A stretch of DNA of 64,000 nucleotides from Piezodorus guildinii (taxonomy: Eukaryota; Arthropoda; Insecta; Hemiptera; Pentatomidae), in assembly GCA_023052935.1 (NCBI GenBank), contig CM041292.1, forward strand, positions 29,461,454 through 29,525,453, given 5' to 3'. Each line of letters opens with the position of its first letter. Positions within the stretch are counted from its first letter, which is position 1. The notes beneath the pieces are model-generated. The model ran no database searches, was not told the DNA's origin, and saw only the letters and a list, made by a program, of their open reading frames with translations. Made by a program: the position numbers and the translations under genes. Shown one piece after another: positions 21,464 through 33,326 of the stretch.

Positions 21464-24155
21464 GTGTAAAGCCCCTAGCTGTCCTCTTGTGGACCGCTAA
21501 CGGCCTACTTCAACACCGTGACGAACTCGACATATTCCTCCATGACAACCATATTGATATAGCACTACTGACTGAAACACATTTCACTCAACGATCACGT
21601 TTTTACATACGAGACTATATTACTTACAGAACTGACCACCCAGACAACACTGCCCATGCGGGTTCTTGCATCCTTATTCATAAATCCATTTCACATTCCT
21701 ATGTCCCTTCTACTCCAACTGATGCTATACAATCGACCTCTGTATCCATTTCAAATCATCCTTCTCATGTAACTTTCGCAGCTGTATACTGTCCTCCAGG
21801 TAATGCCATTTCATTTAACTGCCTCAACTCCTTATTCCTTTCCCTCGGACCGCGCTTTATTGCTGGAGGAGACTATAATGCTAAACACCAACGATGGGGT
21901 TGTCGAACATCCAATACCCGTGGAAATATCCTCTCCCGTGTTTCATCTTCAAATAGCTATTCCATCCTCTCGCCCATGAATCCCACTTACTGGCCTACAT
22001 CCCGAAAAAAACATCCTGATATCCTAGATATATTCGTCACCTCCCAGCTTTCCTCCTCACATACATCTGTTAAATCCTTGAATGACCTCTCATCCGACCA
22101 CAGTCCAGTTCTGCTTTCTTTGCATTCGGGCTTTGTTCCTAGGCCAACCCCTCCTAAATTGATCCTTGGACGAGTGGACTGGGACGGATTTAGGACAGAC
22201 TTGGAGACAAAACTGGACTTAAGAATCTCACTAAAGACTAAACTAGATATTGACAGAGCCGTAGAACAACTTACTGACTCAATAGGTAGCAGCATACGTG
22301 ATAACACTACAAACACCTACAACAATAACACTCAACAGACTAACCTGCCACAGCACATTCGAATCTTATAAAGGGAAAAACGAAGAGCTAGATCGAAGTG
22401 GCATAGGACTAGATACCCAGCTGACAAAACTATTTATACCACTCTGACTAACAAACTTAAAGCAGAAATCAGGAAATTCAAAATTCAAAACATACTGAAT
22501 ACGACAGACAATCTCACTACGACTGATAAATCACTTTGGACTACCACTAAGAAATTACTTCAGTTCAAAGATTTTAATCATCCTCTCCTCAATGAATCTC
22601 AATCCTGGACCAGATCCGATGAAGAAAAATCCCAAACATTCGCTCAGCACCTCTTTGAAACCTACAATCCGCATCCTAAATATTTAATCACCATCACCTT
22701 GAGTGCGTTGAAGCAGAGCTGGATATTCCACTCCAATTGGCCCTCCCTCCCAAAGCATTTCATCCTTCAGAAATCTCAAACATAATCCACAGATTACCTT
22801 CCCGCAAAGCTCCTGGACACGATCTAATCACTCCCGATATTCTAAAACAACTTCCCAGAAAATCCATTCTATTCCTTACCTATATTTACAATGCCGTTCT
22901 CCGAACCACATATTTTCCTAAATCCTGGAAGTTAGCCATTGTTAAAATGATCCCTAAACCTAAAAAGCCGCTGGAACTCCCTTCCTCTTACCGTCCTATA
23001 TCTCTTTTACCCATTATGGGTAAAATCCTGGAAAGACTAATCCTTAAACGACTCTATCCTATCCTAGAGACGTTTCAGATAATCCCGGATCACCAGTTTG
23101 GATTTCGCTCATCCCACTCCACCATCCAACAATGTCATCGTGTGGTGGATGTTGTCTCTTCAGCATTGGAGCGCGGATTGTACTGCACGGGAGCCTTCCT
23201 CGACGTAGAACAGGCCTTTGACCAAGTTTGGCACCCAGGACTGCTTTACAAGCTCCGAAAATTCCTTCCACCTACATACTACCTCATCATCCAGTCTTAC
23301 CTCTCTGAAAGATCCTTCAAAATAAACCACAATAGTTCCTATTCATCCCTTTTTACTCAGTCTGCTGGTGTCCCTCAAGGTAGTATCCTTGGACCCATCC
23401 TCTACACAGTCTATACAGCTGATATCCCAACCCATCCCAACACTTTCCTTTCTACCTATGCTGATGACACTTGTGTGTTATCAGTCAATAACGATCCTAC
23501 TATTGCCTCTCATACTCTTTAATCCCATATCAGAGAGCTTGAGATATGGTGTCAGAATTGGAGAATCAAAATCAATTCCAACAAATCCCACCAAATTACC
23601 TTTACCCTTCGTCGTAAACCTATGACATCCTGCCCTACAGTTTCCTTTAATAATATTCCGCTTGTTCCAGTTGAACAGATCCGCTACCTAGGACTACTAC
23701 TTGACAAACGTCTAACATGGAATCCCCATACACGACTGAAACGACAAGAAACTGCCCGACGCTTTCGCTTACTACAACACTTACTGGACAGACGCTCCAA
23801 CCTTCCACTTATCTACAAAAGGCTCATCTATATCACCATCATAAGGCCTATCTGGACTTACGGAGTTGAGCTTTGGGGCTCTACGAAACCATCAAATTCT
23901 TCCCGTATTCAGTCCTTACAATCCAAAATCCTTCGAAAAATCCTCAATGCTCCTTACTTTGTCACAAATAAACTCATCCATAAAGACCTTAACATCCCAT
24001 ATGTTGCTGATTTGGCCCGAACCAAGTATCAATCCTTCCATGACAAACTCCACTCCCACTCTAATCCTCTAGTTTCAATTCTTGCTTCCTCTTCAATTCC
24101 TGACAATCCTACGAGGCGCCTGAAAAGAAGATGGCCTCGAGACCTTCTAGTTTAG
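21460..24155 (+). pseudogene. Jockey ORF2 (endonuclease-reverse transcriptase), broken
   Basis: Starts at ATG 21460 inside the ORF1 stop (ATGA), a stop-restart arrangement. The AP-like endonuclease domain (about residues 1-230) shows LLWTANGL, LLTETHFT, GGDYNAKHQRWG and SSDHSPVLL. Reverse transcriptase follows: SYRPISLLPIMGKILERLI, HQFGFRSSHST, FLDVEQAFDQVWH, GVPQGSILGPILY, YADDT and YLGLLLDKRLTWNPHTRLK, ending RRLKRRWPRDLLV. Lesions: TAA at 22369-22371, a one-base deletion near 22685, and TAA at 23520-23522. All catalytic motifs survive, so the damage is light. About 900 codons in length, typical for the clade. Confidence 0.9.
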
Positions 24156-24311
24156 TTACTTAGTGGAGTGATGCCAATGGGCGTTTTCTCTTCGCGTTTT
24201 TTTCATGTATTTTATCATTATTAACATATTTACTTGTTGTATTACAAAATACAGTTGTAAATTTCAATAAAAATATTAAAAAAAAAAAAAAAAAAAAAAA
24301 CTCATAATATT

Positions 24312-24920
24312 ACAATTATATAACATTTACAGTTATATCCTATCCTATCTAACGGTGGTCCTTGCAGGACCTTGGCTTCCCCAGGGACCCCCCTCCACTC
24401 TGACCGGTCTCGGCTGCTATTCTCCATCTGCCGACGACAAACTACCGAATGTACTGCTGTACAACATGCAGCGAACCAAGTCTTTGTCTTCATTTGTTCG
24501 ATTCTTCCACTAGGGTGTCTCTCAGTCATTTTCGGCTGTCTCACACTTTCCATGTTTTGTAAGCGTTGCATCTATCTTATCCCGTCGCTCTTAACTGTGG
24601 CATGCAATTATCAGGTGAATTCCATAGTTTTCTCATACGTCTTAATTCGCCAACGATTTTTCTGCAGCGCCAAAGATCTATCTAAGGATTATTTTCTTGC
24701 CAACATGTTCAACAGCCTTTCATCGTTGAGTCAGGACTTGCTACCATTTATGGCTATAGATATTGACATAAAGTGCTTTGCCTCCGTTTCAAAATTATAC
24801 AGTCCTCTTCATTTCAATCGCACATGTCATAAAGCATCCACTTTTAATTAAGTCTATCCTACCTTGGATTAGTTCCGTTATTCCTATACAGCCGCCATTC
24901 CTGAATGACTTTACAATAAC
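24312..24920. other. Unclassified stretch, possibly another LINE tail on the minus strand
   Basis: More balanced base composition than elsewhere. A minus-strand frame near 24350-24420 reads SSRDRSEWRGVPGEAKV, reminiscent of the last residues of some LINE ORF2 proteins, but too short for a firm call. The long plus-strand open frame 24372-24851 has no recognisable domain. Confidence 0.3.
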
Positions 24921-25697
24921 TTCTTCTTCTTTTGCTTCTCCCTGTAGTGCCGTATCAGCGTAGGGGAGCGTTCAGCCACCGGCTCCATTCCTCTCTATTC
25001 CCAGCTAGGTTTTTGACCTGGCGGAGATCTTTCCCTCTTGCTCTGCAAAGCTTGTCGACGTACTCCAGGTAGGGCATCCTTGGTCGCCCCCGAGGCCTTC
25101 TCCCATCTGGCACGTAATCCATGGTTTTTAGAGGATCTCTGTGATCCTCCATTCTAATAACGTGGCCGAACCACTTCAGCTGGCGGGTTTGCAGAATTTC
25201 TTTTAACGGCGCAACCTCCAGGTCCTGGCGTATCCGCTCATTTCTGACACGATCTCTTCTTGTCTTTCCCAATATTCTTTGCAGGAACTTCATTTCAGCA
25301 GCTGTGACTCTGCTCTCCTGCCGGTACGTCAATATCCAGTCTTTAGCTCCATATAGTAGTATAGGTAAATATACTGACTTGAGGATATGGAGCTTAACAC
25401 CTCCACCCACCTCTCGCTTCCCTAATACAGTATTGCATATCTGATAGTAGACTGCATTTGATTTCATGATTCTATTTGATATTTCAGAGTCTACTTTCCC
25501 AGATTTTTCTATTACTGTGCCAAGATAGGTGAAATCCGTAACCACTTCCATTTCCTCTCCGTTCCAGTATATATGGACATCTTTCGCTTGCCTTCCCACT
25601 TGTAGAATCTTGCTTTTGCTGGTATTTATTTTCATTCCTATTCGGCTAAGCTCTTCAGTTACCGCTTGCTGTAATTCATCTACGTTGTCCGCCACAA
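24921..25697 (-). pseudogene. RTE-like LINE ORF2 C-terminus, 5'-truncated
   Basis: One uninterrupted frame of 246 codons, ending in TGA about 24955, starts at the truncation point with VADNVDELQQAVTEEL, just downstream of where YADD would lie. It continues KINTSKSKILQVGRQ, FTYLGTVIEKSGKVDSEI, SVYLPILLYGAKDWILTYRQ, MKFLQRILGKTRRDRVRNE, QTRQLKWFGHVIRMEDHRDP and GRRPRGRPRMPYLEYVDKL. This is the standard thumb and C-terminal region of insect RTE-type LINEs. The 3' end is CAGGGAGAAGCAAAAGAAG with a short (GAA)n tail at about 24921-24935. The endonuclease and catalytic RT are missing. It is unusually intact for its length, so relatively young. Confidence 0.8.
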
Positions 25698-25747
25698 GAA
25701 CAATTAATACAAAATCAAAACCTAAACTAAAGGAAATTCACCTAGAT

Positions 25748-26280
25748 TATATTAAACTAGCTGTTACCCGCGACTTCGTCAGAGTCCATATCTGTTCTTA
25801 TGATCGCTATTAAAAAGTTTTTAAAATAACATATTTTAAAGTACTTCTGCCTAATGATATTTTTATATTTATTTTATTGTGACAGAAGAACATACTGATT
25901 TTCTCCGCAACCCGATCTTGACAATGCGACATATAGTTGGCCTTGTGAATAGCAGTCTTGACGTAAATCGATTCCTACATGTTTAAATGTTCGCTCCTGA
26001 GATTTACTAATTGTTATGGGGTAATTGAATATTAAACTTAACGGGTAATTGAATTATTTTAAAATTAAAAGGTAAAGTCAATTTTCCCCGTTTTTTCTAG
26101 ATTTTCCCCTCATTCTTCACTCTTATTGGTCGCAGCGTGATATTATACAGCCGAAAGCCTTCCTCGATAAATGGACTATTTACCCAAAAAAATAATGTTT
26201 CAATTCTAACTAGTAGTTTTTCAGATTAGCGCGTTCAAACAAACTCTTCACCTTTATAGTATTAGTATAGATTTATCTCA
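25748..26280 (-). mobile_element. Helitron 3' end with helicase remnant
   Basis: Minus strand: the C-terminal helicase remnant (25874-26029) is followed by about 125 bp of non-coding sequence, then GACTTCGTCAGAG-type sequence's complement and CGCGGGTAACAGCTAG (ending about 25751), i.e. a CTAG (CTRR) Helitron terminus. Upstream AT-rich flank to about 26280 (TTTATAGTATTAGTATAGAT) resembles sequence often joined to such elements but is uncertain. Most of the element, including Rep, is gone. Confidence 0.7.
25874..26029 (-). pseudogene. Helitron Pif1-type helicase, C-terminal remnant
   Basis: Frame on the minus strand reads PITISKSQERTFKHVGIDLR, QDCYSQGQLYVALSRSGC, then GENQYVLLSQ and stop (25874-25876). 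This matches the last motifs of Helitron/Pif1 helicases (MTINKSQGQTL...VGIDLR...CFSHGQLYVALSR). The segment before ITISKSQ is shortened: the usual RPAFAM block is deleted. About 50 codons remain and there is no ATPase Walker motif. Non-functional relic of a rolling-circle transposon. Confidence 0.85.
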
Positions 26281-26839
26281 GATGATCTAGAATAAATTAT
26301 TTTTTTCTGGATCACTTAGTATGAAATATCGCTTAACAATCCTGCATATGGGACTAATTAAGTCTGGATAAAGTTGGTACACGATATTGTCATGAACGTG
26401 GGAATGAAGATGATCACGGTCTGTTCAGAGATGCTGACCCAGCTGCTATATTTATTTAAATGTACTTAACCTAAATCCAGTTGTAATGATACTAGTTTTT
26501 ATTTATTTATTTATCTTCTACACTTTCTTTTTATCCTTAAAATCCTAAATCATTAGTCTCATTATTTTCAAGAAGGGAGAGAGAAGACCCCGGGCAGACA
26601 TAGCTGATTCTCCAGAACTAAACCCTACGCATTTACTAAGAGGGCGGTTAGAGAAGGTTCTGTTTGACAAGTTTGCCCACTAATCACACCCGCTAGTTAA
26701 TTAGAAACCGGGAATAACTGTCTGGAATTAACAGAATTACTTCTTGTTAACGGTATCAAGATTTATATACATTAAACCATTTTGGCCATTTCCTCTGTCC
26801 GCAGGCATTTGAAACAGTTTTTGTTTCCTTAACCATTGA
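26281..26839. other. Unannotated stretch
   Basis: No ORF or repeat that I recognise. Confidence 0.4.
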
Positions 26840-27300
26840 AATGTTTACGTGATATGCTAAAGTACGTTTTCAAACCATTTTTCATTCAATTAATTGTTAT
26901 ATTTTCAATATGACCAAACAAGTACTTGATTTTTGAAATTTCAAAAGATCAAAAAATAATTTTTCATAACAACATACTCATAGTTAAGAAAAAAAAAAAA
27001 AAAAAAGTATAGTCCAAAAAACATTTCACATATATAAAAACATTTTCCCATATGTTATTTCTTTCACGTTTTCAATTAAGGCAAAATAATTTAATAACCA
27101 AACCTTACAATTGCAGTCTCCTTCAAGTTAACGAGTAATACGTGACATGCTAAAATACATTTTAAACCCATTTTTTATTCAACTAAATGTTCTGTCTGTT
27201 ATCTTTTCAAAGTTTTCAATATACCTGAACGGTTTCATGATTTTTGGAATTTGAAAAGATCAAAAAATAACGTTTCATAGCAACAAACTCATAGTTCTAT
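26840..27300 (+). repeat. Diverged direct duplication with about 290-bp offset
   Basis: About 26845-26985 (GTGATATGCTAAAGTACGTTT, TTTTGAAATTTCAAAAGATC, ACTCATAGTT) repeats at about 27138-27297 (GTGACATGCTAAAATACATTT, TTTGGAATTTGAAAAGATC, ACTCATAGTT). Both lack coding capacity. The second unit ends about 20 bp before H copy 5. Confidence 0.75.
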
Positions 27301-27320
27301 TGTAAACAAATTTAAAAAAA

Positions 27321-28109
27321 TCTGGTGCGGGCAACACACGACTTTCACGTACCTCCGTTTTTAAAATCGATTAATGAATTTTCAATTACAGTAAGAGATA
27401 AAAATGAGTGAAACCATTAAATAATTAATTAAATGGAATTTCTATAGAAACGTGTGTTTTATTAAAAAATCTATTATATTATGTTCTAAAATTATCAGTT
27501 AGTTTTATCGGCTTTTCATCACTCTCTATTAACTTATAAAAGCTCATGTATAAGATAATATTTTCCTAAAATCTTTAGCTTTCCAACGGTATATCATACA
27601 TGTATATTACTGTTCTTGTGTTCAAAAACAAAAAAAAAATCATTAACATTTTTGTTTTTTCATTTTTTTCCTTTAGTTGTTTTTCAAACTCGCACAACTT
27701 ACATATTTAGCTGTTATTTATCGATGCTAACAAGATAATATGGTTACTTTTATAGAATCTAGAAAATTAAAGGTACTTTAGAAGAATAAAACTCAAAATA
27801 TAGGCATTTAAGCCCTGTCAGAGCATTTTAATCAGAATGAAAATGAAAAACATGATATTAAAGCCTATTAAATTTTCACATCGATATAGCGAGTTTAATC
27901 AAGATCGTCTGAACCGTTTTCGAGGAAATCGAAAAAAGGTGCAAAATGCATGGTATAAAGTGCCTCTTCTGGTAAACTCATTTTGATGAATAAGGTTTTG
28001 CAGCGTCTTGGGCGTATTTGTCTTAAATATGAAATTTCAGTTTCATAGGACTTACCGTTTTCGCCCAGGAGTTACCACCTATACACAGACACACACTCAC
28101 ACACACACA

Positions 28110-28150
<41 letters not shown>

Positions 28151-28275
28151 CTTTTTGCGGGACTTGGTTATTTGGACTCAGGGGACCCTATATGTGTATT
28201 TTCGTTAAAAACTGGAATTCGAAAATTTTCACCATCAAAATACTTTCCCTTACTAAATATAGTAACTGAAAGTAA
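27321..28275 (+). mobile_element. H family copy 5, full length
   Basis: Begins TCTGGTGCGGGCAACACACG with ACTTTCACGTACC at 27341 and ends with a degraded hairpin TACTTTCCCTTACTA...AGTAACTGAAAGTAAAAA (28241-28278). A (CA)n tract with a few interruptions lies at 28083-28147. The whole interior aligns with copies 2, 7 and 10. Non-coding; short ORFs here come from the repeat. Confidence 0.88.
28083..28147. repeat. (CA)n microsatellite inside H copy 5
   Basis: CA-rich tract at the fixed position where other H copies also carry CA or TG repeats. Confidence 0.95.
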
Positions 28276-29349
28276 AAAAGTAATAACAATTTCTAAAGCG
28301 AAAAAAAGAGATTTACCATTTTACTTATTTTTCCTTGTGTTATTTCTTTTAGGTTTTCATTTAAGGCAAACAATATTAATGAATAAAGGTACTTTGCAAT
28401 CTTCTACAAGTTAATGAGTACTAATTGATTCCATTTAAATCCAATATGCAAATTCTATCATCTTTAAATTATTTTTTATTCAACTAAATATTAATTATTT
28501 ATCCCATAATAGAAAATTTTTAATAAGCTTCAGGAGTCAATCAATCGGACCGGTGAGTGAAGATCAAAATTCGGACAATTACTTCCTCTTCTTCTTCGGA
28601 ATTTTCTCTTATGTTGTTAAATGTTTGGGGAAACGAAATGTTCATGGATAATTTAAATGTATTTATTTTTCCTATTTTTTAAAATTTATTCCAGTGTTTT
28701 GCTATAATACCCAGTTATTTTTATTGTTATTAGTACCAGTATGTAATACAGTTTTACACTCATCAAATGTTGTGCATAGTATTATACTAATTTTATACAC
28801 ATCAAATAGATTTTTAAATGTACGTTTATATTATTATCAGGAGACAAGATGTCTAAGAATAAACATTTATTAATTTATTAATCCTTACAACTGTCCGAAT
28901 ATGGTTGTTGTAATCCTCTTTCAAGAAAAAAAATATTGTAAGTAGTAGATTTGTAAGTTTTGACGCAGAAAGTTTTGTTGGGCAAAAAAGAAATGGTTTG
29001 AGAAGAATTTGGTAGTCAACTAGCTAAGCTGTTGATGGTCCAGGTGTTCTATTCCCATCATCTGTTAAAATCCTACATTGAATGCTGAATAGAAAACGTG
29101 TTTACAAAAGAAAAGAAAACCTCTTGTGATGTTTATTAATGCTTAAATGATGTGTTTTAAAAATGAAATGAAACTAATAAACTGAAACAAAAATAATATA
29201 TTTACAAATATGCTTACGATAAATGTTTCAGTACATTACATTTTAAGATTCCTATGAAATAAACAAAACAAATGAAAAATAACTTTGTAGGAGACTCCTT
29301 TTTTAAGGGAACTCCTCAAATATTCTAAATATATAAAGATCCTTGTCTT
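28276..29349. other. AT-rich stretch, nothing recognised
   Basis: No recognisable feature. Confidence 0.45.
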
Positions 29350-29435
29350 TATTAGACCTGGATAGGTAAAAATTAGGACACTCATTGTAGCAACGTCGGA
29401 TTAGCCACAGTAACATAAAGTAACGATAAATTAAT
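29350..29435 (+). mobile_element. SINE-B 3' fragment
   Basis: CCTGGATAGGTAAAAATTAGG, ACACTCATTGTAGCAACGTC and GATTAGCCACAGTA align with the last 85 bp of SINE-B at 10707-10981. 5'-truncated, which fits LINE-type reverse transcription. Confidence 0.75.
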
Positions 29436-31354
29436 AAAATAAACAACACGATTATATAAAAAGATTTAGATTTTAAAAGGAACACTTTATTAAACTAACT
29501 ATATGATGGGTTCAAGAAATTATGAAATTGATTAAAAAAATTGTTATTCCGGTAAATTCTTCTCTTTTACGATTATTTTTTTATAATCCTCGACGACAAA
29601 ACTGAACCATATAAATTATTACAGGCAAATTTACTATTTCCCAAAAGCCACTTTAGAAAGAATATCACAGGTTTATAATGTATATACGGTTATTTAAAAT
29701 CTTTAAATACTGAAAAAAAAAATAAAAAGACAATTCATAAAACATCGTTACTTTGAAAAGAAAACACGAAGTGCTAACTTGCTTCAGCGTTGAGCGAAAT
29801 CAGAAAAACATTACTTTTTTCGTTCCTTTATTTTTCGAAAGAAACATATATTTACTATAAATAATTCGCTCTTAATTCTTCTACAAGTTTATTATGCATT
29901 ATATTACAATTGTCTTAAGAGCAAAAGAATATTTTTGTTTTATAGTTATACTTTATATATATATATATATATATACATTTGGAGTGTCAAGGGAAATATG
30001 TTACCTTTTGCGTAAGTGAAAACAGAGCATGGATTTTTTAAAACTGATATTGGACCCATATGCGTTCCAATTCGCAAGACCAATAAAAATTTCATCAAAA
30101 TTGGATTGACCACAGAAAGGGTTATGCCAGTCAGATCAATTTTATTTTATTAAAAATTATTAATAAATATCAAACCTGCGGACCTTTACGTTCCGTATTT
30201 TTAGATAAAGAAAATTGTATTTTATCAAGTTTTATTTTTTCAAAATAAGAATATTTGCTAAATACAAACAAAAAAATATTCTCACGTAAGAATTAAGGGA
30301 TGTAGGTCTTAATTTTTTTTTTTTTTTTCCTAAATTTATTTACTAACGTTTACGGTCAGAAATGCTACCCAAGTTTATTCGAAACACTTTCTAAGCTATT
30401 AATTACTGTATTTACTTGTAATGATTTTATTATAGATAATTCGTTCTTAATTCTTCCAAAAGCTTAGCATACTTTATATTCCAATGGTCTGAGGAGCAAA
30501 AGAATATGATGGCTGGGATAGTTATACTTTATACAGTGAATTTTATTTAAAATTTGTATTTGGTGAAATTTGATATAATGGATATGAATGCGACTGATAT
30601 AACAAACCAAAATAATTAATTTTGTACAATAAACTTTTGGATGAATTAAGAACCAATTATGTACTTACGTGCAGTTGAAAATATGAATAAAGTTAAAAAT
30701 ATTTAAAAAATTACGAAATAAATCAAATATATATTTGGTTAATATTCCAAAGTTTATTACTGAGATTATGATATTCAAAGCTTATTAGAGTTTGTTTAAT
30801 ATTCAGAGGATGACGGAAAAATTGGGTCCTCATTTTTTTCATTGAAGAATTATATGGAAGGATAGAAAAGTATTTATTTTTACAAAATTGCAGGCAAAAA
30901 AGTTTAAAAATTACAAATTAAAATAAAATAACACTTTTAAATTTAAATTAATAATCAGACGTACTTTAGGTATATTGAACATTCCTGGAGTCGACGTTTA
31001 ATCACAACATTATTCTTTAATCTATCTATATAATTAATAAAAAACAGTATGAGAACCATTATTTTTACATTGCTTAAGTTATTTGTATGTTTTAGTTGTA
31101 TTCACTAATTTTTTAACTGTTGAATTTTCTCCTGAGCATTATTATATATCAGATCTGGAGTAATTGACCAATGCTAGTCAATCTTTTCCAATTATCAACT
31201 TTTTCTCATGGTATTTCAGGTTTCTAATAAACAGTTTTATTTATTTTTTTTCTCATGTTATTTTCAGAGTTATATTCCTACGGTCTTTATTTACATTTTT
31301 ATCTCATTTAGACCTTGAAATTCCTATTTTGTATTTTTAAAGCGAATATTTTTC
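29436..31354. other. AT-rich stretch with one diverged duplication
   Basis: About 29850-29955 and 30430-30535 are diverged direct copies (AATTCGYTCTTAATTCTTC, then GAGCAAAAGAATAT, then ATAGTTATACTTTAT). A short (TA)n lies at 29954-29975. No gene recognised. Confidence 0.5.
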
Positions 31355-31960
31355 TTATGCTATGTTTTTGACCGGCTGCTTTTCTAAGGCAGCAGTACCT
31401 TCAAAAACTAGCTTACTTAATATATTTAATCTATATATAAACTATATTTAATGATACCATTGGATTTCCTTTCCAAAGGTATCATGTTTACCAATCCAAG
31501 AGGTGGCATGCAGGGTAAGATTAATACATTGCCTAGAACTTTGATTGAGAATACTGAGGGACATTTTCACTACTACTTTTGCCATACAATATTACAAAAA
31601 GAAATACCTTTAAAAACTTAGTCAGCTGGCGAAGGTGGAATCTGTTATTGGCTATTAGATCTCCAACTGCTCTCTCTCTCTGACCCCCAGACGGACATCT
31701 CTTCTTCTAGATGGAACCCGATTCACATCTTCTTGTGGCTGGAATAAGACTCACTCTTCTTGAGGATAGAACTTGACTTCTCGTGGCTGGAATAAGACTC
31801 ACCTCGTCTTGAGGATAGAACATCACTGACCTTTTCGAATCTTCTCCTCATCGTCGTCACCTCGTTCAGGGCTGATCTGGGAAGTCCAGCCTTTGTCCAC
31901 CCTTGTAGCTTTTGCTAGAATGTACCAGGCATACCGCAGGCAATCCAAGGGGGTTCGGGA
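31355..31960 (+). repeat. Unclassified interspersed repeat R, copy 1
   Basis: Starts ATGCTATGTTTTTGACCGGC and shares ordered blocks with the reverse complement of 35200-35785: TTGGATTTCCTTTC, GTTTACCAATCC, GACCCCCAGACRGACA, TAGATGGAACCCGA and CTTCTCGTGGCTGG. An internal duplication of about 56 bp repeats the GGCTGGAATAAGACTCAC / TTGAGGATAGAAC blocks. No ORF. Could be LTR or other non-coding transposon sequence; class unknown. Confidence 0.7.
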
Positions 31961-33221
31961 AATGCCTTTTGATGTTTTGCCAACAAAGGTTTCTTAATCT
32001 TTAATTGTTTAATATTAAAATTATTTAATAATGAACTCCCCTCAGTATCCTCAATACATTACACTTAATAATATAATTTTCAATAGCGAAACCTAATTTT
32101 CAAAGCACTGTTGACCATAATAACTATTGTAAGCAAGCGGAAGTTACCAAGAAAGAAGAGTTTGATGTCAAGTTGTTATTGTTAACTATAAATCGATTCG
32201 CGTTGAAGAAGCCGTTGACGGGGAAACTAATTTTCAAAAGAAAATACGAAAAAAAAAGAGAAGAAGTGTTAGTAGGAAAGAAGTAACATGAATGCCGCTG
32301 GGAATAGAGAACTTTTATTGTGAGGAGGATAACTTCTTAACTTAACTGAAAAGAAAAGCTAAAGATTTCAATGCCCTGACTCTTACCTTTCAACATAACG
32401 CATTATTGCTCTTCACCTTGTGTAATAATGACGCCCTAGTTAAATCCAATTGCACAATTCAACGTTTGTTAAAAAAATTACTTTAAGCTTAAGTGTTATT
32501 TTGTATCGAAGTCGGGATCACCTGTGGTTTAGTGCTGAGAGAACATAAAACGATCCCTGGTCAGGTGAACTAGCGTCTAAAAATACGTTATTATTATCCC
32601 TCTTTTTTAAATTATACCCTTTAAATTACATTATCGATAGCTAAGGACTTTTGTACTAAATCTGGATTCTCTTTTCTCGCACTATTTTTTGTAATATTCA
32701 ATGTTCAAGCAGATCGCCGTGTTTGGCGCCTACCACTGATTAGGTCACCCTTCTAAAGCTGTTATTAAAATTAAATGATTTTTATGGTAAAGAATTAAAA
32801 ATGTTGTACAAACAGATCTTCTTATACTAAAAATCACTTTATAGACATTATCATAGTTTGTTTTTTTCCGTGAATGCGCTTCATATTTTGACAATCTTTA
32901 CTGGTCCATTATAAGTGTTCAAGTATTTTCTTCGTTTTTCATTAATTTCGACTACAAGGAAAATTAGGAGAGAAGTAGAACAGTTTTTTTTTCTTTTTTT
33001 TTAAATTAATAAAAAGCCTTTTACAATAAAGACATTTTCAAAGTTTTATTTTTCCGAATCAGTTGTTGACTATATTTTTTGGCATATTGCAGGAAAGTTA
33101 ACATAATGGTAAATACTATTTGAGACAAAAAAAAAATTAATTTTACAACTTCAAAAGAGTATGAAGTAAGCATGAAAAACGGAGACAATCATTACAGAAT
33201 AGATGATTATTTCTAAATAGC
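31961..33221. other. Unannotated stretch
   Basis: A weak SINE-B-like head (GGGATCACCTGTGGTTTAGTG) may lie at about 32515-32545. Nothing else recognised. Confidence 0.35.
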
Positions 33222-33235
33222 TATATTCGGGTATA

Positions 33236-33287
33236 GGTAGGTAGGTAAGGTGTTTAAGGGCGATAAATTTCTAGATTATTACGCCCG
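33236..33287 (-). mobile_element. Very short LINE 3' end with 14-bp target duplication
   Basis: Direct repeats TATATTCGGGTATA at 33222-33235 and 33288-33301 enclose 52 bp. Read on the minus strand the insert ends TTTATCGCCCTTAAACACC then (TTACC/TACC)n, resembling the GCCTTAAAACTT-(CAAA)n ending of the I-like LINE here but with a different tail unit. An extreme 5' truncation of an I-type LINE is the simplest reading. Confidence 0.6.
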
Positions 33288-33326
33288 TATATTCGGGTAT
33301 AACGGTTTACATATCAGTTTAAAGTT

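Larger units (their letters stand above)
20617..24298 (+). mobile_element. Jockey-clade LINE, 5'-truncated, with 13-bp target duplication
   Basis: Flanked by AACTCATAATATT at 20604-20616 and about 24299-24311. Order: truncated ORF1, ORF2 overlapping it by 4 nt (ATGA at 21460-21463), 3' UTR with AATAAA at 24266-24271, then a long poly(A). The 5' truncation removed the promoter and the first half of ORF1. The clean duplication and A-tail suggest a fairly recent insertion. ORF2 nevertheless carries two stops and one frameshift, so the copy is dead. Confidence 0.92.

Noticed and set aside
24372..24851. 159-codon open frame
   Set aside because: No domain, no consistent codon signal, and it overlaps likely LINE-derived sequence on the other strand.
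28083..28147. CRISPR-like regular repeat
   Set aside because: Simple (CA)n microsatellite; no spacers, and the window is eukaryotic.
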